Shown: positions 9,246 through 18,524, counted from the stretch's first letter. The stretch is DNA of 64,000 nucleotides from Erythrobacter oryzae (GCF_030271515.1 NZ_JASCXI010000001.1:911921-975920); one strand, 5' to 3'. Numbers and translations are program-made. Notes: generated by a model from the sequence alone, not told the origin.

Positions 9246-10556
9246 ATGAACCGCAAGACCCAGATTGTCGTCGTCGGCGGGGGCGCGGGCGGGCTCGAGC
9301 TGGTCCGGCGGCTCGGCGCCAAGTATGGCCGCAAGAAGCACGACATCATCCTTGTAGACAAGAACCTCAGCCACATCTGGAAGCCGCTGCTGCACGAGGT
9401 TGCGGCGGGGTCGCTCGACGCCAATCTCGACGAGGTCGGCTATCGCGGGCATTGCTACCGCTGGGGCTACCGCTTCTTCCAGGGCAGTTTCGAGGGCGTT
9501 GACCGGCAGGCCAAGACCATCTGCCTTGCGCCCGTCAAGGACGAGGACGGCAGCGAGCTGATCGCGGGGCACACCATCCGCTACGATATCCTTGCGCTGG
9601 CGCTGGGGTCGGTCTCCAACGATTTCGGGGTGCCGGGGGTGAAGGAGCATTGCCTCTACCTCGACAGCCGCGAGCAGGCCGATCGGTTCCGCACGCGGCT
9701 GCTGAACCACTGCCTACGCGTCAGCCGGGCGATGATGAACGATCCGGGCGCGGACGAGCAGGTGCGCGTCGCCATCGTCGGCGGCGGGGCGACGGGGGTG
9801 GAACTGGCCGCCGAGCTCTACAATGCGGCGGGCGCGCTCAGGCACTACGGACTCGAAGTTTTCGACGAGAGCCGGATGCACGTGACTCTGCTCGAAGCCG
9901 GCCCGCGCATTCTCCCTGCCCTCCCCGACAAGCTCGCCGCGGCGGCCAAGCACGAGTTGGAAGTGCTCGGTGTGCAGGTGCGCCCGGGAGTGCAGGTGGT
10001 CGAGGCCCGCCCGCGACAGCTGATCACCAAGACCGGCGAGGTGATCGAGGCCGACCTGATCGTCTGGGCCGCCGGGGTCAAGGGCGCGGATTTTCTCAGC
10101 GGGGTGGGGCTCGAGACCAACGGGCGCAACCAGATCCTTGTCACCGACACGCTCCAGACCAAGGAGGACCCCTGCATCTATGCGCTCGGCGACTGCGCCA
10201 GCTACACACCCCCGGGCGAGGACCGCCCCGTCCCCCCGCGCGCGCAAGCCGCGCACCAGATGGCCGAGACGGTGTTCAAGAACATCGTGCGGATGCAGCA
10301 GGGCCGCCCGCTCACCCACTTCGTCTACCGCGACAAGGGCTCGCTGGTATCCTTGAGCCGCTTCTCGACCGTGGGGAGCCTGATGGGCAATCTGATCGGC
10401 GGGAGCATGGCGATCGAAGGCCGGCTGGCGCGGTTCATCTACACCTCGCTCTACCGGCTGCACCTGATCGGCATTCACGGCTGGATCAAGGCGACGTTCC
10501 TGATGGCGGTGGGCCGCGTGAACCGCATCGTGCGGCCCAAGCTCAAGCTGCACTAG
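9246..10556 (+). CDS. ndh: type II NADH dehydrogenase (NDH-2)
   Basis: A 436-residue flavoprotein that oxidises NADH and reduces quinone at the membrane without pumping protons. It has an N-terminal FAD-binding Rossmann motif (IVVVGGGAGGLELV), a second NAD-binding Rossmann motif (VAIVGGGATGVELAAEL), DLIVWAAGVKG, and the C-terminal FAD signature IYALGDCA. The end (FIYTSLYRLHLIGIHGWIKA) is the amphipathic membrane anchor of NDH-2. The ATG at 9246 follows AAGGAG; the longer upstream frame is unsupported. Its stop overlaps the convergent gene by 4 bp. Confidence 0.93.
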   Translation: MNRKTQIVVVGGGAGGLELVRRLGAKYGRKKHDIILVDKNLSHIWKPLLHEVAAGSLDANLDEVGYRGHCYRWGYRFFQGSFEGVDRQAKTICLAPVKDEDGSELIAGHTIRYDILALALGSVSNDFGVPGVKEHCLYLDSREQADRFRTRLLNHCLRVSRAMMNDPGADEQVRVAIVGGGATGVELAAELYNAAGALRHYGLEVFDESRMHVTLLEAGPRILPALPDKLAAAAKHELEVLGVQVRPGVQVVEARPRQLITKTGEVIEADLIVWAAGVKGADFLSGVGLETNGRNQILVTDTLQTKEDPCIYALGDCASYTPPGEDRPVPPRAQAAHQMAETVFKNIVRMQQGRPLTHFVYRDKGSLVSLSRFSTVGSLMGNLIGGSMAIEGRLARFIYTSLYRLHLIGIHGWIKATFLMAVGRVNRIVRPKLKLH

Positions 10557-10927
10557 AAGTCGATCTTCACCCGCACCTCGCCGCCATTGGCATTGAAGCC
10601 GCCGACGCCCTGATTGATGAGGTTCGCCTCGGCCTCGGCATTGTCCGAGAGCTTGAGGCGCGCACGCGGGATGGCGCTGCCGAAGCCGTCATCGACCGGG
10701 CCGACCACCGGGCCGAGGCGCGGCGCGGGGGTGCTGGCGGCGCAGACGACGATTTCGGAGGTGAGCGGGTCGGCCGCCTCGTCGGTACATTCCCCGGCGG
10801 GCGGCGGAGGGACGAGCCGGGTGAGGTCGATCACCACCCGCCCATCCGACTCCAGCTGATCGAGCGGCACCGCCGGTGCCCAGATCTCGGCCACTGCTGG
10901 CGGCGGCGTGGGCGGTTCATCGATCAT
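10553..10927 (-). CDS. hypothetical Pro-rich protein
   Basis: A 124-residue protein without a recognisable family. It has a proline-rich start (MIDEPPTPPPAVAEIWAPAV), a segment DPLTSEIVVCA typical of short sphingomonad proteins with one Cys, and an N/G-rich end (GVGGFNANGGEVRVKIDF). I do not see a cleavable signal peptide from this start. The ATG at 10927 has GAGGG about 8 nt upstream; an earlier ATG at 10963 would add a basic, Cys-containing leader. Function unknown. Confidence 0.5.
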   Translation of the reverse strand: MIDEPPTPPPAVAEIWAPAVPLDQLESDGRVVIDLTRLVPPPPAGECTDEAADPLTSEIVVCAASTPAPRLGPVVGPVDDGFGSAIPRARLKLSDNAEAEANLINQGVGGFNANGGEVRVKIDF

Positions 10928-10999
10928 GCTGCGACCCTCTGCGATATCGCAGCGGCATAGCATGGAATTTTCATCAACAATATCAGAATACCGCCCCGC

Positions 11000-11461
11000 T
11001 CACAGGGGAACGCCGGGTTCCTGCTTGGCGGTGCGGATCGTCAGCGAGGTCTTGACGCTTTCGACATTGGGCGCAGGCGTCAGCTTGCCGGTCAGGAATT
11101 CCTGGAAGCTCTGAAGATCCTTGCTGACGATCTTGAGAATGAAATCGATCTCGCCGTTGAGCATGTGGCATTCGCGCACTTCGGGCAGCGCGCGCATGTG
11201 CTCCTCGAACTCGCGCAAGGAGCTTTCGGCCTGGCTCTTGAGGCTCACCATCGCGAAGACGGTGATCGCGAAGCCCAGTTTCGACGGGTCGAGATCGGCG
11301 TGATAGCCGCGGATCACCCCGTCTTCCTCGAGGCCGCGCACCCGGCGCAGGCACGGCGGCGCGGTCAGCCCGACGCGCTGGGCGAGTTCGACATTGGTGA
11401 CGCGCCCTTCCGCCTGCAGTTCCGCCAGCAGACGGCGGTCGATTTCGTCGAGATTGGCCAC
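11000..11461 (-). CDS. Lrp/AsnC family transcriptional regulator
   Basis: A 153-residue regulator. The N-terminal helix-turn-helix reads LDEIDRRLLAELQAEGRVTNVELAQRVGLTAPPCLRRVRGLEEDGVIRGY. The C-terminal RAM (ACT-like) effector domain contains RECHMLNGEIDFILKIVSKDLQSFQEFL. Lrp/AsnC proteins sense amino acids and control their metabolism; the effector here is unknown. It is divergent from the sensor kinase gene, with 267 bp between. That gap holds a 7-bp hairpin near 11485-11502 but no recognised gene. Confidence 0.93.
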   Translation of the reverse strand: MANLDEIDRRLLAELQAEGRVTNVELAQRVGLTAPPCLRRVRGLEEDGVIRGYHADLDPSKLGFAITVFAMVSLKSQAESSLREFEEHMRALPEVRECHMLNGEIDFILKIVSKDLQSFQEFLTGKLTPAPNVESVKTSLTIRTAKQEPGVPL

Positions 11462-11728
11462 TCAGTTCCTCCAGCACGCCCCCCTTGCCCGCTGGCAAGG
11501 CCGTGCAATATGATCCCCATGAAACAACCGGCGTGCCCGATGGCTCGCTCGGCTAATATTATTAGGTCTGGCAGCAATTGTCCCGCTTTGCAACGCGCCT
11601 TTCACGCCAGACTGTGACAATTTCCCCATCCTGATAAGGCAGTTTGGCGCAGTCCGCCTATCCTCGCCCTGCGGCAGGTGCGAAGAGACGCGAATCGCCG
11701 CGCGCGGCATTTCGGGAGTTTCCATCGG

Positions 11729-13546
11729 GTGTTTTTCGACGATCGCCTTGCCACCGTGCTGCGCCAGCGCGCCACCGGCGAGGCGAGCTTGCGCACCCAG
11801 TATCGCCAGCTGCTCGATCTGCTGGGGCGCGAGCGGGCGCAGCTGCGCGGGGGGGATCGCAGCCTGCTCGCCGCGGCATGGCTGCGGCTCGATGCGCTGG
11901 CAGAGGAAATCCCGGCTGCGACCCGCGCGCGCATGATCCGCGAGCCCGGCTGGCGCTTCCAGAGCCCCGATCTGGTCGTCCACCTCGCCGATCAGGAGGC
12001 CGAGGTCGCCGCCGCCGCGCTGACCCGTGCGGACCTCGCCAGTGACGATTGGACCGCGCTGATCCCGCGCCTGCCGGTGCGCGCGCGCGGTTTCCTGCGC
12101 CTGCGCCGTGATCTGCCGGTCGATGTCGAGGCGCTGCTTGCGCGGCTGGGGGTGCATGACCGCGGGCTGCCCGCTCCGGCGGAGGATGCCGCCGCGGTCG
12201 ATGCCGCGCCGTCCGCGCCCGAGCCGACGCCGCTGCGGCCCGTTGCCGCCGAGCCGCGCGAGGTTCCCCTGTCGCCCGCCGCTTCGCCCGCGCCCACGCC
12301 CGTCTTCGCGCCCGTCGCCGTCGCCGCCTCCGCCTCTGCCGCCCCGCCCGCGCGCAGCCGCGACGACACCGGCCGCACCGAGATCTCCGCGCTGGTCGAG
12401 CGCATCGCCCAGTTCCGCCGCACCCGCTCCGAAACCCAGGCCGAGCTCGAACGCTCGCCCCTGCTGCCGCTGGGCGAACTGCCCGAGCGGCCTGAGCGCC
12501 TGCTCACCGTGTTCGGCTTTGCCACCGACACCACCGGGCGCATCGCCTGGGCCGCGCCCGAAGCGGCGCCGATGGTGATCGGGATGCGGCTGTTTACCGG
12601 GAGCGCAGCGCATGACGGCAGCGCCGACCCCATCGCGCGCGCCTTCCAGCGCCGCCAGCCGCTCACCCGCGCCGCGATCACGCTCGAGGGCGCGCCTGCG
12701 ATCACCGGCGATTGGGTCGCCGATGCTGAACCGCGCTTTTCCGAAGAGGGCCATTTCACCGGCTATTTCGGCCGCCTGCGCCGGGTGCAGGACGCAGGCA
12801 CAGCGGCCGTCACCGGGCCCGAGGCGCGCGAGGCCGACCGCATCCGCCAGCTGCTCCATGAGCTGCGCACGCCCGTCACCGCGGTGCAGGGCTATGCCGA
12901 GGTGATCCAGCAGCAGCTGTTCGGCCCCGCGCCGCACGAATACCGCGCGCTGGCCGCGGCGATAGCGGCCGATGCGGCGCGCATCCTTGCCGGCTTCGAG
13001 GAGCTCGACCGGCTCGCGCGGCTCGAGACCGGGGCGGCGGGAATCGAGCCGGGCGAGACCGATCTGGCCGCGCTGCTGCATCGCACCGCCGACCAGATCG
13101 CGCCGGTGCTCGCACCGCAGGGCGCGGGGCTGGAGCTCGATTTCGGCGCGGATGCCTGCCTCATCGCCGCAATCGACCCGGAGGATGCCGAGGGGCTGGT
13201 ATGGCGCCTGCTCGCCAGCCTTGCCGCCGCCGCCGGGCCGGGCGAGCGGATTGCGCTGCGGCTCGACCCGGTGATCGGCGCCGGGCGCGGCGAGGCGCGG
13301 CTGCGCTGCACCATCCCCGCCCGGCTGGCCGCAGCGGCGGGCGAGGCCAATCTCTTCGCCGCCACCACCCGCACCGGCGAGAGCGCGATCAGCCCCGGCC
13401 TGTTCGGCACCGGCTTCGCGCTACGGCTGGCGCGGGCCGAGGCGCGGGCGGCGGGCGGATCGCTGCGGCACGATGACGACGCGCTGCTCTTGACGCTGCC
13501 CCTGCTTGGCGGGAATAGGGAGCTGCGGGACGCGGCCAATGCCTGA
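11729..13546 (+). CDS. sensor histidine kinase with degenerate catalytic domain
   Basis: A protein of about 605 residues. The N-terminal third is helical; then come a long Ala/Pro-rich linker, a PAS-like segment (LLTVFGFATDTTGRIAWAAPEAAPMVIG), and a dimerisation/phosphoacceptor helix IRQLLHELRTPVTAVQGYAEVI with the H-box His. The ATP-binding domain is poorly preserved: I see no Asn-containing N-box and no DxGxG, only GLFGTGFALRLARAEARAAGG resembling the G2 box. No membrane helix is evident, so it is probably cytoplasmic. I chose the GTG at 11729 (FFDDRLATVLRQR) with GGGAG 10 nt upstream; an alternative start is 11678. Confidence 0.78.
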   Translation: MFFDDRLATVLRQRATGEASLRTQYRQLLDLLGRERAQLRGGDRSLLAAAWLRLDALAEEIPAATRARMIREPGWRFQSPDLVVHLADQEAEVAAAALTRADLASDDWTALIPRLPVRARGFLRLRRDLPVDVEALLARLGVHDRGLPAPAEDAAAVDAAPSAPEPTPLRPVAAEPREVPLSPAASPAPTPVFAPVAVAASASAAPPARSRDDTGRTEISALVERIAQFRRTRSETQAELERSPLLPLGELPERPERLLTVFGFATDTTGRIAWAAPEAAPMVIGMRLFTGSAAHDGSADPIARAFQRRQPLTRAAITLEGAPAITGDWVADAEPRFSEEGHFTGYFGRLRRVQDAGTAAVTGPEAREADRIRQLLHELRTPVTAVQGYAEVIQQQLFGPAPHEYRALAAAIAADAARILAGFEELDRLARLETGAAGIEPGETDLAALLHRTADQIAPVLAPQGAGLELDFGADACLIAAIDPEDAEGLVWRLLASLAAAAGPGERIALRLDPVIGAGRGEARLRCTIPARLAAAAGEANLFAATTRTGESAISPGLFGTGFALRLARAEARAAGGSLRHDDDALLLTLPLLGGNRELRDAANA

Positions 13547-14579
13547 ACGGCGTGTCGCGGGGAGACGCAGACAGGGGATGACGACAGGTTCGATGCTCGA
13601 GGTGCCGCCCGCCGGGCGCAGCGCCGTCTTTGCGCCCGGCTTCGGCCAGCGGGTGCTGCTGACGGTCGACACCGAAGAGGAATTCGACTGGCGCGCCCCC
13701 TTCCGGCGCGAAGGCTATGGCACGAGCCATGTTTCGGCGATCCCGCGCTTCCAGACCTTCTGCGAAGGGATCGGCGCGCATCCGGTCTATCTGGTCGACT
13801 GGCCGATCGTGCACGACCGCCAAGCTGTCGAGGTGATCGGCGATGCGGTGCGGCGGGGGACAGCCGAGGTCGGCGTGCAGCTCCACCCCTGGGTCAACCC
13901 CCCCTTCGAGGAAGAGATCAGCGTCGCCAATTCCTTCGCCGGCAACCTCCCCCAGCGGCTCGAAGCGGCCAAGTTCACCCTGCTGCGGGACGCGATCGAG
14001 GCGGCTTTCGGCGCAGCGCCGCAGATCTACCGCGCCGGCCGCTACGGCCTCGGCCCCAACACCGCCGCGCTGCTCAAGCAGGCGGGGATCCGGGTCGACA
14101 CCTCGGTGCGCCCGCTGTTCGATTACAGCGATCAAGGCGGGCCGGATTACAGCAACCATCCGCTCGCCCCCTATTGGGTCGACCCTGACCGCGCGCTGCT
14201 CGAACTGCCGGTGACCAGCGCCTATTGGGGCCCGCTGCGCGCGCTCGGCCCGCTGATCCACCGGGTGCAGCGCCATGTGCCGACCTTCTTTTCCGGCTTC
14301 TCGCGCCTTGGCCTGCTCGAACGCATCGCGCTGACGCCCGAGGGCGTCTCGGCGGACGAGGCGCTGCGCGGGATCGACCTGTCGGTCGATGCGGGGCTCC
14401 CGGTGCTGGTGCTCTCGTTCCACAGCCCGACGCTCGCCCCCGGCCACACGCCCTATGCCACCAGCGAGTCGCAGGTCGAGGCGCTCTACGAGTGGTTCGA
14501 GGCCGTCTACGCCCGGCTCGCCGCGCGCGGGGTGCACAGCTGCACCGTCGCCGAGATCATCGCTGCAAGCGGCAGCTAG
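13539..14579 (+). CDS. polysaccharide deacetylase family protein
   Basis: A 346-residue carbohydrate esterase family 4-like protein. LLTVDTEEEFDW carries the Asp pair expected at the metal site; VGVQLHPWVNPP contains a conserved metal-binding His, and YRAGRYGLGPNTAALL and VLSFHSPTL complete the barrel. Such enzymes remove N-acetyl groups from cell-surface or exopolysaccharides, with no signal peptide visible here. The ATG at 13539 overlaps the kinase stop by 8 bp; a second ATG at 13578 is possible. The overlap suggests coexpression with the kinase gene. Confidence 0.83.
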   Translation: MPERRVAGRRRQGMTTGSMLEVPPAGRSAVFAPGFGQRVLLTVDTEEEFDWRAPFRREGYGTSHVSAIPRFQTFCEGIGAHPVYLVDWPIVHDRQAVEVIGDAVRRGTAEVGVQLHPWVNPPFEEEISVANSFAGNLPQRLEAAKFTLLRDAIEAAFGAAPQIYRAGRYGLGPNTAALLKQAGIRVDTSVRPLFDYSDQGGPDYSNHPLAPYWVDPDRALLELPVTSAYWGPLRALGPLIHRVQRHVPTFFSGFSRLGLLERIALTPEGVSADEALRGIDLSVDAGLPVLVLSFHSPTLAPGHTPYATSESQVEALYEWFEAVYARLAARGVHSCTVAEIIAASGS

Positions 14580-14697
14580 GCGCGCATCCCGCTGACTTGT
14601 CGTGCCCGCTTGTCGTGCCTTCTTGTTTCTGGCGCGAGCGCAGAGTAGGGCGGGCCTCGTCGCCCTGCCCTGCCCTTCCGGCGCGCACCCGCGCACC

Positions 14698-14770
14698 GGG
14701 CCTGTAGCTCAGCGGTTAGAGCTGGCCGCTCATAACGGCTAGGTCGCGGGTTCGAATCCTGCCGGGCCCA
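14698..14770 (+). tRNA. tRNA-Ile2 (anticodon CAU)
   Basis: A cloverleaf folds with acceptor GGGCCTG/CGGGCCC, D stem GCTC/GAGC, anticodon loop CTCATAA (CAU) and T arm GCGGG-TTCGAAT-CCTGC. CAU could be Met, but the acceptor and the GGTCGC variable region resemble tRNA-Ile2, whose C34 is converted to lysidine. CCA is not encoded (CCG follows). Confidence 0.85.
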
Positions 14771-14802
14771 CCGGAGGGCGGAGCGGGCGAGACGATCAGT
14801 GT

Positions 14803-14880
<78 letters not shown>

Positions 14881-14882
14881 TT

Positions 14883-14976
14883 TTCACGCAATCGACTGTT
14901 CTGAAACGGCTTTCCCTGGCCGGTTCAGACCGCCTAGCCATCGACGTGGGTAATCAGCTAGCCATTTCCTAGCCAA
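14883..14976. repeat. candidate integrase arm-type sites, left end
   Basis: Three direct copies of CTAGCCA lie at 14934-14940, 14958-14964 and 14969-14975. The middle one extends to CTAGCCATTTC, which recurs at 25923-25933 near the right end. TTCACGCAA at 14883-14891 recurs inverted at 26000-26008. Such short repeats inside both ends fit arm-type sites for a tyrosine recombinase or its excisionase; this is an inference from position. Confidence 0.5.
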
Positions 14977-15024
14977 CCCCGTTCAGGAAAGGCGCCCGAG
15001 CCGGCCTCCAACAAGGAGCCGACG

Positions 15025-17109
15025 ATGGCAACGATACCCCACACCTACATCCAGTCAGGCCGCTACTACTTTCGCCGCCGGGCTCGGTTAACCGAATCCC
15101 TACACGCGCAGGTTACCCTTGCGCTGGGCACGCGAGAACCTGTGCTTGCCCGCCACCGGGCAGCATCCCTGTCGGTGCGCTTCACCGAACTGACCGGGAG
15201 GGTTGCAATGTTCATTGAGCGGGGCGATCGCCTGACTCAGGCGATGATCGACGAGATTTTCGACACCGAGCTGCGCTCCTGCCTCGATGATCTCCTCCTC
15301 GGGTTTCATGCCGCAGACGACCCCCGAGCCGTCGCGAATGCATATCGCACTGCTGCAGCCGCCTTCCGCCTGGCGCAGAGGCCTGCTGCCGTTCGTGACA
15401 TTGGTATGGCGGAACATGAGCGGCTGCTGTCGCAAGGCTTCGACGACATCACCGTTGAAGGCGTGGCGGCCGATCTCGATCGATACGCCCATCCCGACCA
15501 TGTGGCGGATGAAATGATCGAGGAATGGATCGCTGCCCTTGGAATGCTTCCCAGCCGTGCAAGCTACAAGGCAGTAGCTGCTGTCATCACCCGCGCTCAC
15601 GGACGGGCGCACGAGTTGGCGTCCCGATATCTCGATCCCGAGATCCAAGATTCGATCGATCCGACAGCCGCTCTCAGGCAACGAGCCCGGGACGAAGGTT
15701 TCCGCCCCTTTGGCTTGGCGGGCGGATCGCCGATCGCTGGTTCGCAGGTGGCTGGCGCCACCCCGCCCACCAATCCTGAACCCGTTGCACTTGCGCCTGC
15801 CGCCGTAGTCGCCACGCCAAATAGTCGTTTCCTCGTTCACTCTACACGTCGGTTCAGCGAGGCAATCGACGAAATTGCAGCCGCGATGAAGGCGGAGAAG
15901 CGCTGGACGGGCGACATCAGCCAGCAAGTGCGCGTCATGCGCAGCTTTGCCTGGATCACCGGCGACAAGGCCTTGGGTGATTACACGCACCTCGATGTGG
16001 GCGAGTTCAAGAAGGCGCTGCAGCTGCTCCCAAAGGGCTTCCAGTGGCACGATCACTTCGACCAGCCCTATGAAGTTGTTGCCAAAAAGGTGGATGCTGA
16101 GAAGAGCGCCTACGAGCGCGCCCAAGACAAGTCGAAGCTGAAGCCCTTCGTCCCTCGCCAGGCAGTCACGATCAATCGCGACCTCTCCTATATGTCGACG
16201 GTGGCCCAATACCTTGCGCAGAACGAGTGGGCACCACTCATCCCGAACACTGATGTGCTAAACTTCACCAAGGCACTGATCCGTAACGCCAAGCCAACGG
16301 GCAAAACGCCGGTGAGGCCGCCGTGGAAGGTCAGCCAGCTTCGCGAGATGTTTACGGCGCCGGTGTGGACCGGCGGCCGTGGACACCTTGAGCGCCTTTA
16401 TCCGGCTCCTCCGGAAGATGTTTATCAGGACGCCGGCTACTGGCTGCCGCTGCTGCTCTATTATTCGCACGCCGCCCTGAACGAGATTGCCGGGCTGAAG
16501 CTCGACGAGGTCAGCCTGGACACGCCCGTCCCCTTCGTGACCGTGAAGAACAACAACCTTCGTGGCACCGATGACGAGTTACGGGGTGAGAAGCGTGCTG
16601 CACGTGGACGCGATATCCCGCTTCACCGGGAAATCATGCGCTTGGGGTTTCGCAGCTATGTCGAAGCCATGCGCAAGGAAGGCCATGCCGCCCTGTTCCC
16701 GGAGTTGTGGATCAACAGCCGCAAGAACGGCGGCGCGCAGTTCCGCGAGCGAGCCTGGGTGCCACTGATGGCATGGGCCGAGCAACGCATGACGTTGCCG
16801 ACCGGGCTCAACGGGAAAGGGGTCGACCTCCACAGCATCCGCAAGACCGGGAGCGGGTTCTACGCCGTCGAGAATGTGCCTGACATTGTTCGCGCCGATA
16901 TCATGGGCCACGCGCGGACGGGGACCAATGGCTTGCACTACAGCTTCCGCGAATTGAGCGAGGATCAATACGTCGCGCTTAGTGAAGCCCGCGACCTGAT
17001 GGAAGGTCGCATCACGGTTATCACAGATCATCTGCAACCGCAGGCGCTGAAGGTCCTTCCGCTGCCACATCGCAGCCGCTTTGGTGCGCCTCCGAAGAAG
17101 CTCGCCTGA
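15025..17109 (+). CDS. site-specific tyrosine integrase of the tRNA-Pro element
   Basis: A 694-residue phage-type integrase. The N-terminus (YIQSGRYYFRRRARL) is the DUF6538-like domain seen in proteobacterial island integrases. The middle is helical (core-binding), and residues from about 450 form the catalytic domain: YWLPLLLYYSHAALNEIAGLK, RGRDIPLH, LHSIRKTG (HxxR), IMGHARTG and a downstream HYSF Tyr. At the position of the first catalytic Arg (usually TGARxxEIAQL) there is Ala. It lies 145 bp from tRNA-Pro, the usual place for an integrase acting on that site. Confidence 0.9.
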   Translation: MATIPHTYIQSGRYYFRRRARLTESLHAQVTLALGTREPVLARHRAASLSVRFTELTGRVAMFIERGDRLTQAMIDEIFDTELRSCLDDLLLGFHAADDPRAVANAYRTAAAAFRLAQRPAAVRDIGMAEHERLLSQGFDDITVEGVAADLDRYAHPDHVADEMIEEWIAALGMLPSRASYKAVAAVITRAHGRAHELASRYLDPEIQDSIDPTAALRQRARDEGFRPFGLAGGSPIAGSQVAGATPPTNPEPVALAPAAVVATPNSRFLVHSTRRFSEAIDEIAAAMKAEKRWTGDISQQVRVMRSFAWITGDKALGDYTHLDVGEFKKALQLLPKGFQWHDHFDQPYEVVAKKVDAEKSAYERAQDKSKLKPFVPRQAVTINRDLSYMSTVAQYLAQNEWAPLIPNTDVLNFTKALIRNAKPTGKTPVRPPWKVSQLREMFTAPVWTGGRGHLERLYPAPPEDVYQDAGYWLPLLLYYSHAALNEIAGLKLDEVSLDTPVPFVTVKNNNLRGTDDELRGEKRAARGRDIPLHREIMRLGFRSYVEAMRKEGHAALFPELWINSRKNGGAQFRERAWVPLMAWAEQRMTLPTGLNGKGVDLHSIRKTGSGFYAVENVPDIVRADIMGHARTGTNGLHYSFRELSEDQYVALSEARDLMEGRITVITDHLQPQALKVLPLPHRSRFGAPPKKLA

Positions 17110-17157
17110 GCAGATAGTCAAAACGGGTGGTCGTGGCGCCACGACCACCCGCATTGT

Positions 17158-17907
17158 TCAAGCCGCGATCGCCAGCTGATCGGCGACCTCTCGCTCCAGC
17201 TGGCGCTGATACTGGCTTAGGACCCCCTCGAGCCGGTGCTCAGGCCGCCTTCTGCGAAAAGCGGCGATGTGAGCAATTGCGGCGGTTGCATATCGAATGC
17301 CGTTGCTGCCCTGCGCGCAAAGCCAGGCAGACCACACCAACGCGATGAGCAGCGCATCTGCTTCAACGTGCTCGCGCAGCCGCTGCCATTCACCCGAGGT
17401 TGTCGGCACCGGCACATCGGCCTTCGATGAAACCAGCTCAACCGGGATGCCAAGTCTGATCGCGATCTGGGACAGGTGCACCCACGATTTCCCCCTCCCT
17501 TTGATCAACAGGCCGAGATCCGTATGGCGCTTATCCCAGCGGCCCTGAAAATCCAGAAGCTGGTAGGGTAACCGGACCCCTGCCGTCATTGCGGCGAGAC
17601 TGATCAGGGGCACATCAACGCCCAGGCTACCGTATCCGACCAACGTGTGCTGGTCTCGTGCTCGCAGGAAGTGGCAGAATTGCTCGAGCATCCGCCCCTC
17701 GCTGCCCCAGTCAGCCTGCACCCATGATGCGTGATCTTCGATCGTGAGCGTGCCCGCCTCGTCGAAATTGAAGGAATATGCGGTCAAAGCGACCACCTCC
17801 TTGATTGCCATCGCTCTCCTGTCGGAGGCTTTGTCGAACGAGCGGTGGGCGTGATACCAATCACTCCGCCATGCGTATTCGGCGTCGAAAATGATGAACT
17901 TGCCCAT
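17158..17907 (-). CDS. DEDD-superfamily 3'-5' exonuclease-like protein
   Basis: A 249-residue RNase H-fold nuclease. FIIFDAEYAW gives the D-x-E of motif I, LVGYGSLGVDVPLISLAA the Asp of motif II, and LREHVEADALLIALVW the Asp of motif III with a His four residues earlier, as in DEDDh enzymes. It resembles predicted PolB-type proofreading exonucleases without a polymerase. The ATG at 17907 overlaps the stop of the preceding gene (TGATG), so the two are coupled. It is the last of three genes read leftwards. Role in the element (DNA processing or defence) is not known. Confidence 0.75.
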   Translation of the reverse strand: MGKFIIFDAEYAWRSDWYHAHRSFDKASDRRAMAIKEVVALTAYSFNFDEAGTLTIEDHASWVQADWGSEGRMLEQFCHFLRARDQHTLVGYGSLGVDVPLISLAAMTAGVRLPYQLLDFQGRWDKRHTDLGLLIKGRGKSWVHLSQIAIRLGIPVELVSSKADVPVPTTSGEWQRLREHVEADALLIALVWSAWLCAQGSNGIRYATAAIAHIAAFRRRRPEHRLEGVLSQYQRQLEREVADQLAIAA

Positions 17908-18503
17908 CAGAATTCCTCCGTCGCACCAAAGGCCCCGATTGGCGCTGCCTTCCGCAGCGCCGACCACGCCTGGTATCCTGCGGCCAGACGAACGCGATCC
18001 TGTTCACTCACTGCGCTGAACAGATGCGCCAGAAAAAGCGCCTTCGCTTCGTCCTCCGACCGCCGAGCCCTCTCGGCAATCAGATCGCGTGGGCTTGCTC
18101 GATAAAGGCCGAAATATCGTGATACCCAGTCGAGCGTTTGTTCAGGCAGGTTCACGGCGCGAACGTCGAGGTCGCCCCGTAACCCCCGCAACGCTTCCGC
18201 GTCGGTTGGGTTTGGCATCGGTCTGCCAGCCGTAAGGTGGCGCACGAGGCCACGCGGCATCCGCGGGTTCCGGATGATGACCGTGGCGCCCAGTGGGACG
18301 AGCTGTGCGACGTGCGCTAGGGCCTGTTCAGGCGAACAGGCTGGCGGAACGGTGGCCATGCGTGTGTCAAAGCGGGTCGACAATGCGTCGTCCGCGGCGG
18401 TGAATGCGGCGGCGCAGACAATCCTGCTGCTTGGCGCCAATTCGGTGGCGGTGCGGATAATGGCGAGCGCGCACGTCGTGGCGGCCGCAGGTGAATATGT
18501 CAT
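17907..18503 (-). CDS. unknown protein, second gene of the exonuclease operon
   Basis: A 198-residue protein I do not recognise. The first half alternates hydrophobic and charged segments (ALAHVAQLVPLGATVIIRNPRMPRGLVRHL); the second half is mainly helical, including LDWVSRYFGLYRASPRDLIAERARRSEDEAKALFLAHLFSAVSEQDRVRLAAGYQAW. No membrane segment or signal peptide. GAGGT stands 8 nt before the ATG at 18503. The stop overlaps the exonuclease start, which points to a shared function, perhaps as a partner or substrate adaptor. Confidence 0.65.
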   Translation of the reverse strand: MTYSPAAATTCALAIIRTATELAPSSRIVCAAAFTAADDALSTRFDTRMATVPPACSPEQALAHVAQLVPLGATVIIRNPRMPRGLVRHLTAGRPMPNPTDAEALRGLRGDLDVRAVNLPEQTLDWVSRYFGLYRASPRDLIAERARRSEDEAKALFLAHLFSAVSEQDRVRLAAGYQAWSALRKAAPIGAFGATEEF

Positions 18504-18524
18504 AATGAATTACCTCAAACGAAA

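Noticed and set aside
14698..14770. Reading the first tRNA as tRNA-Met
   Set aside because: The CAU anticodon fits Met, but the acceptor stem and variable region resemble tRNA-Ile2; a functional check would be the presence of tilS in the genome.
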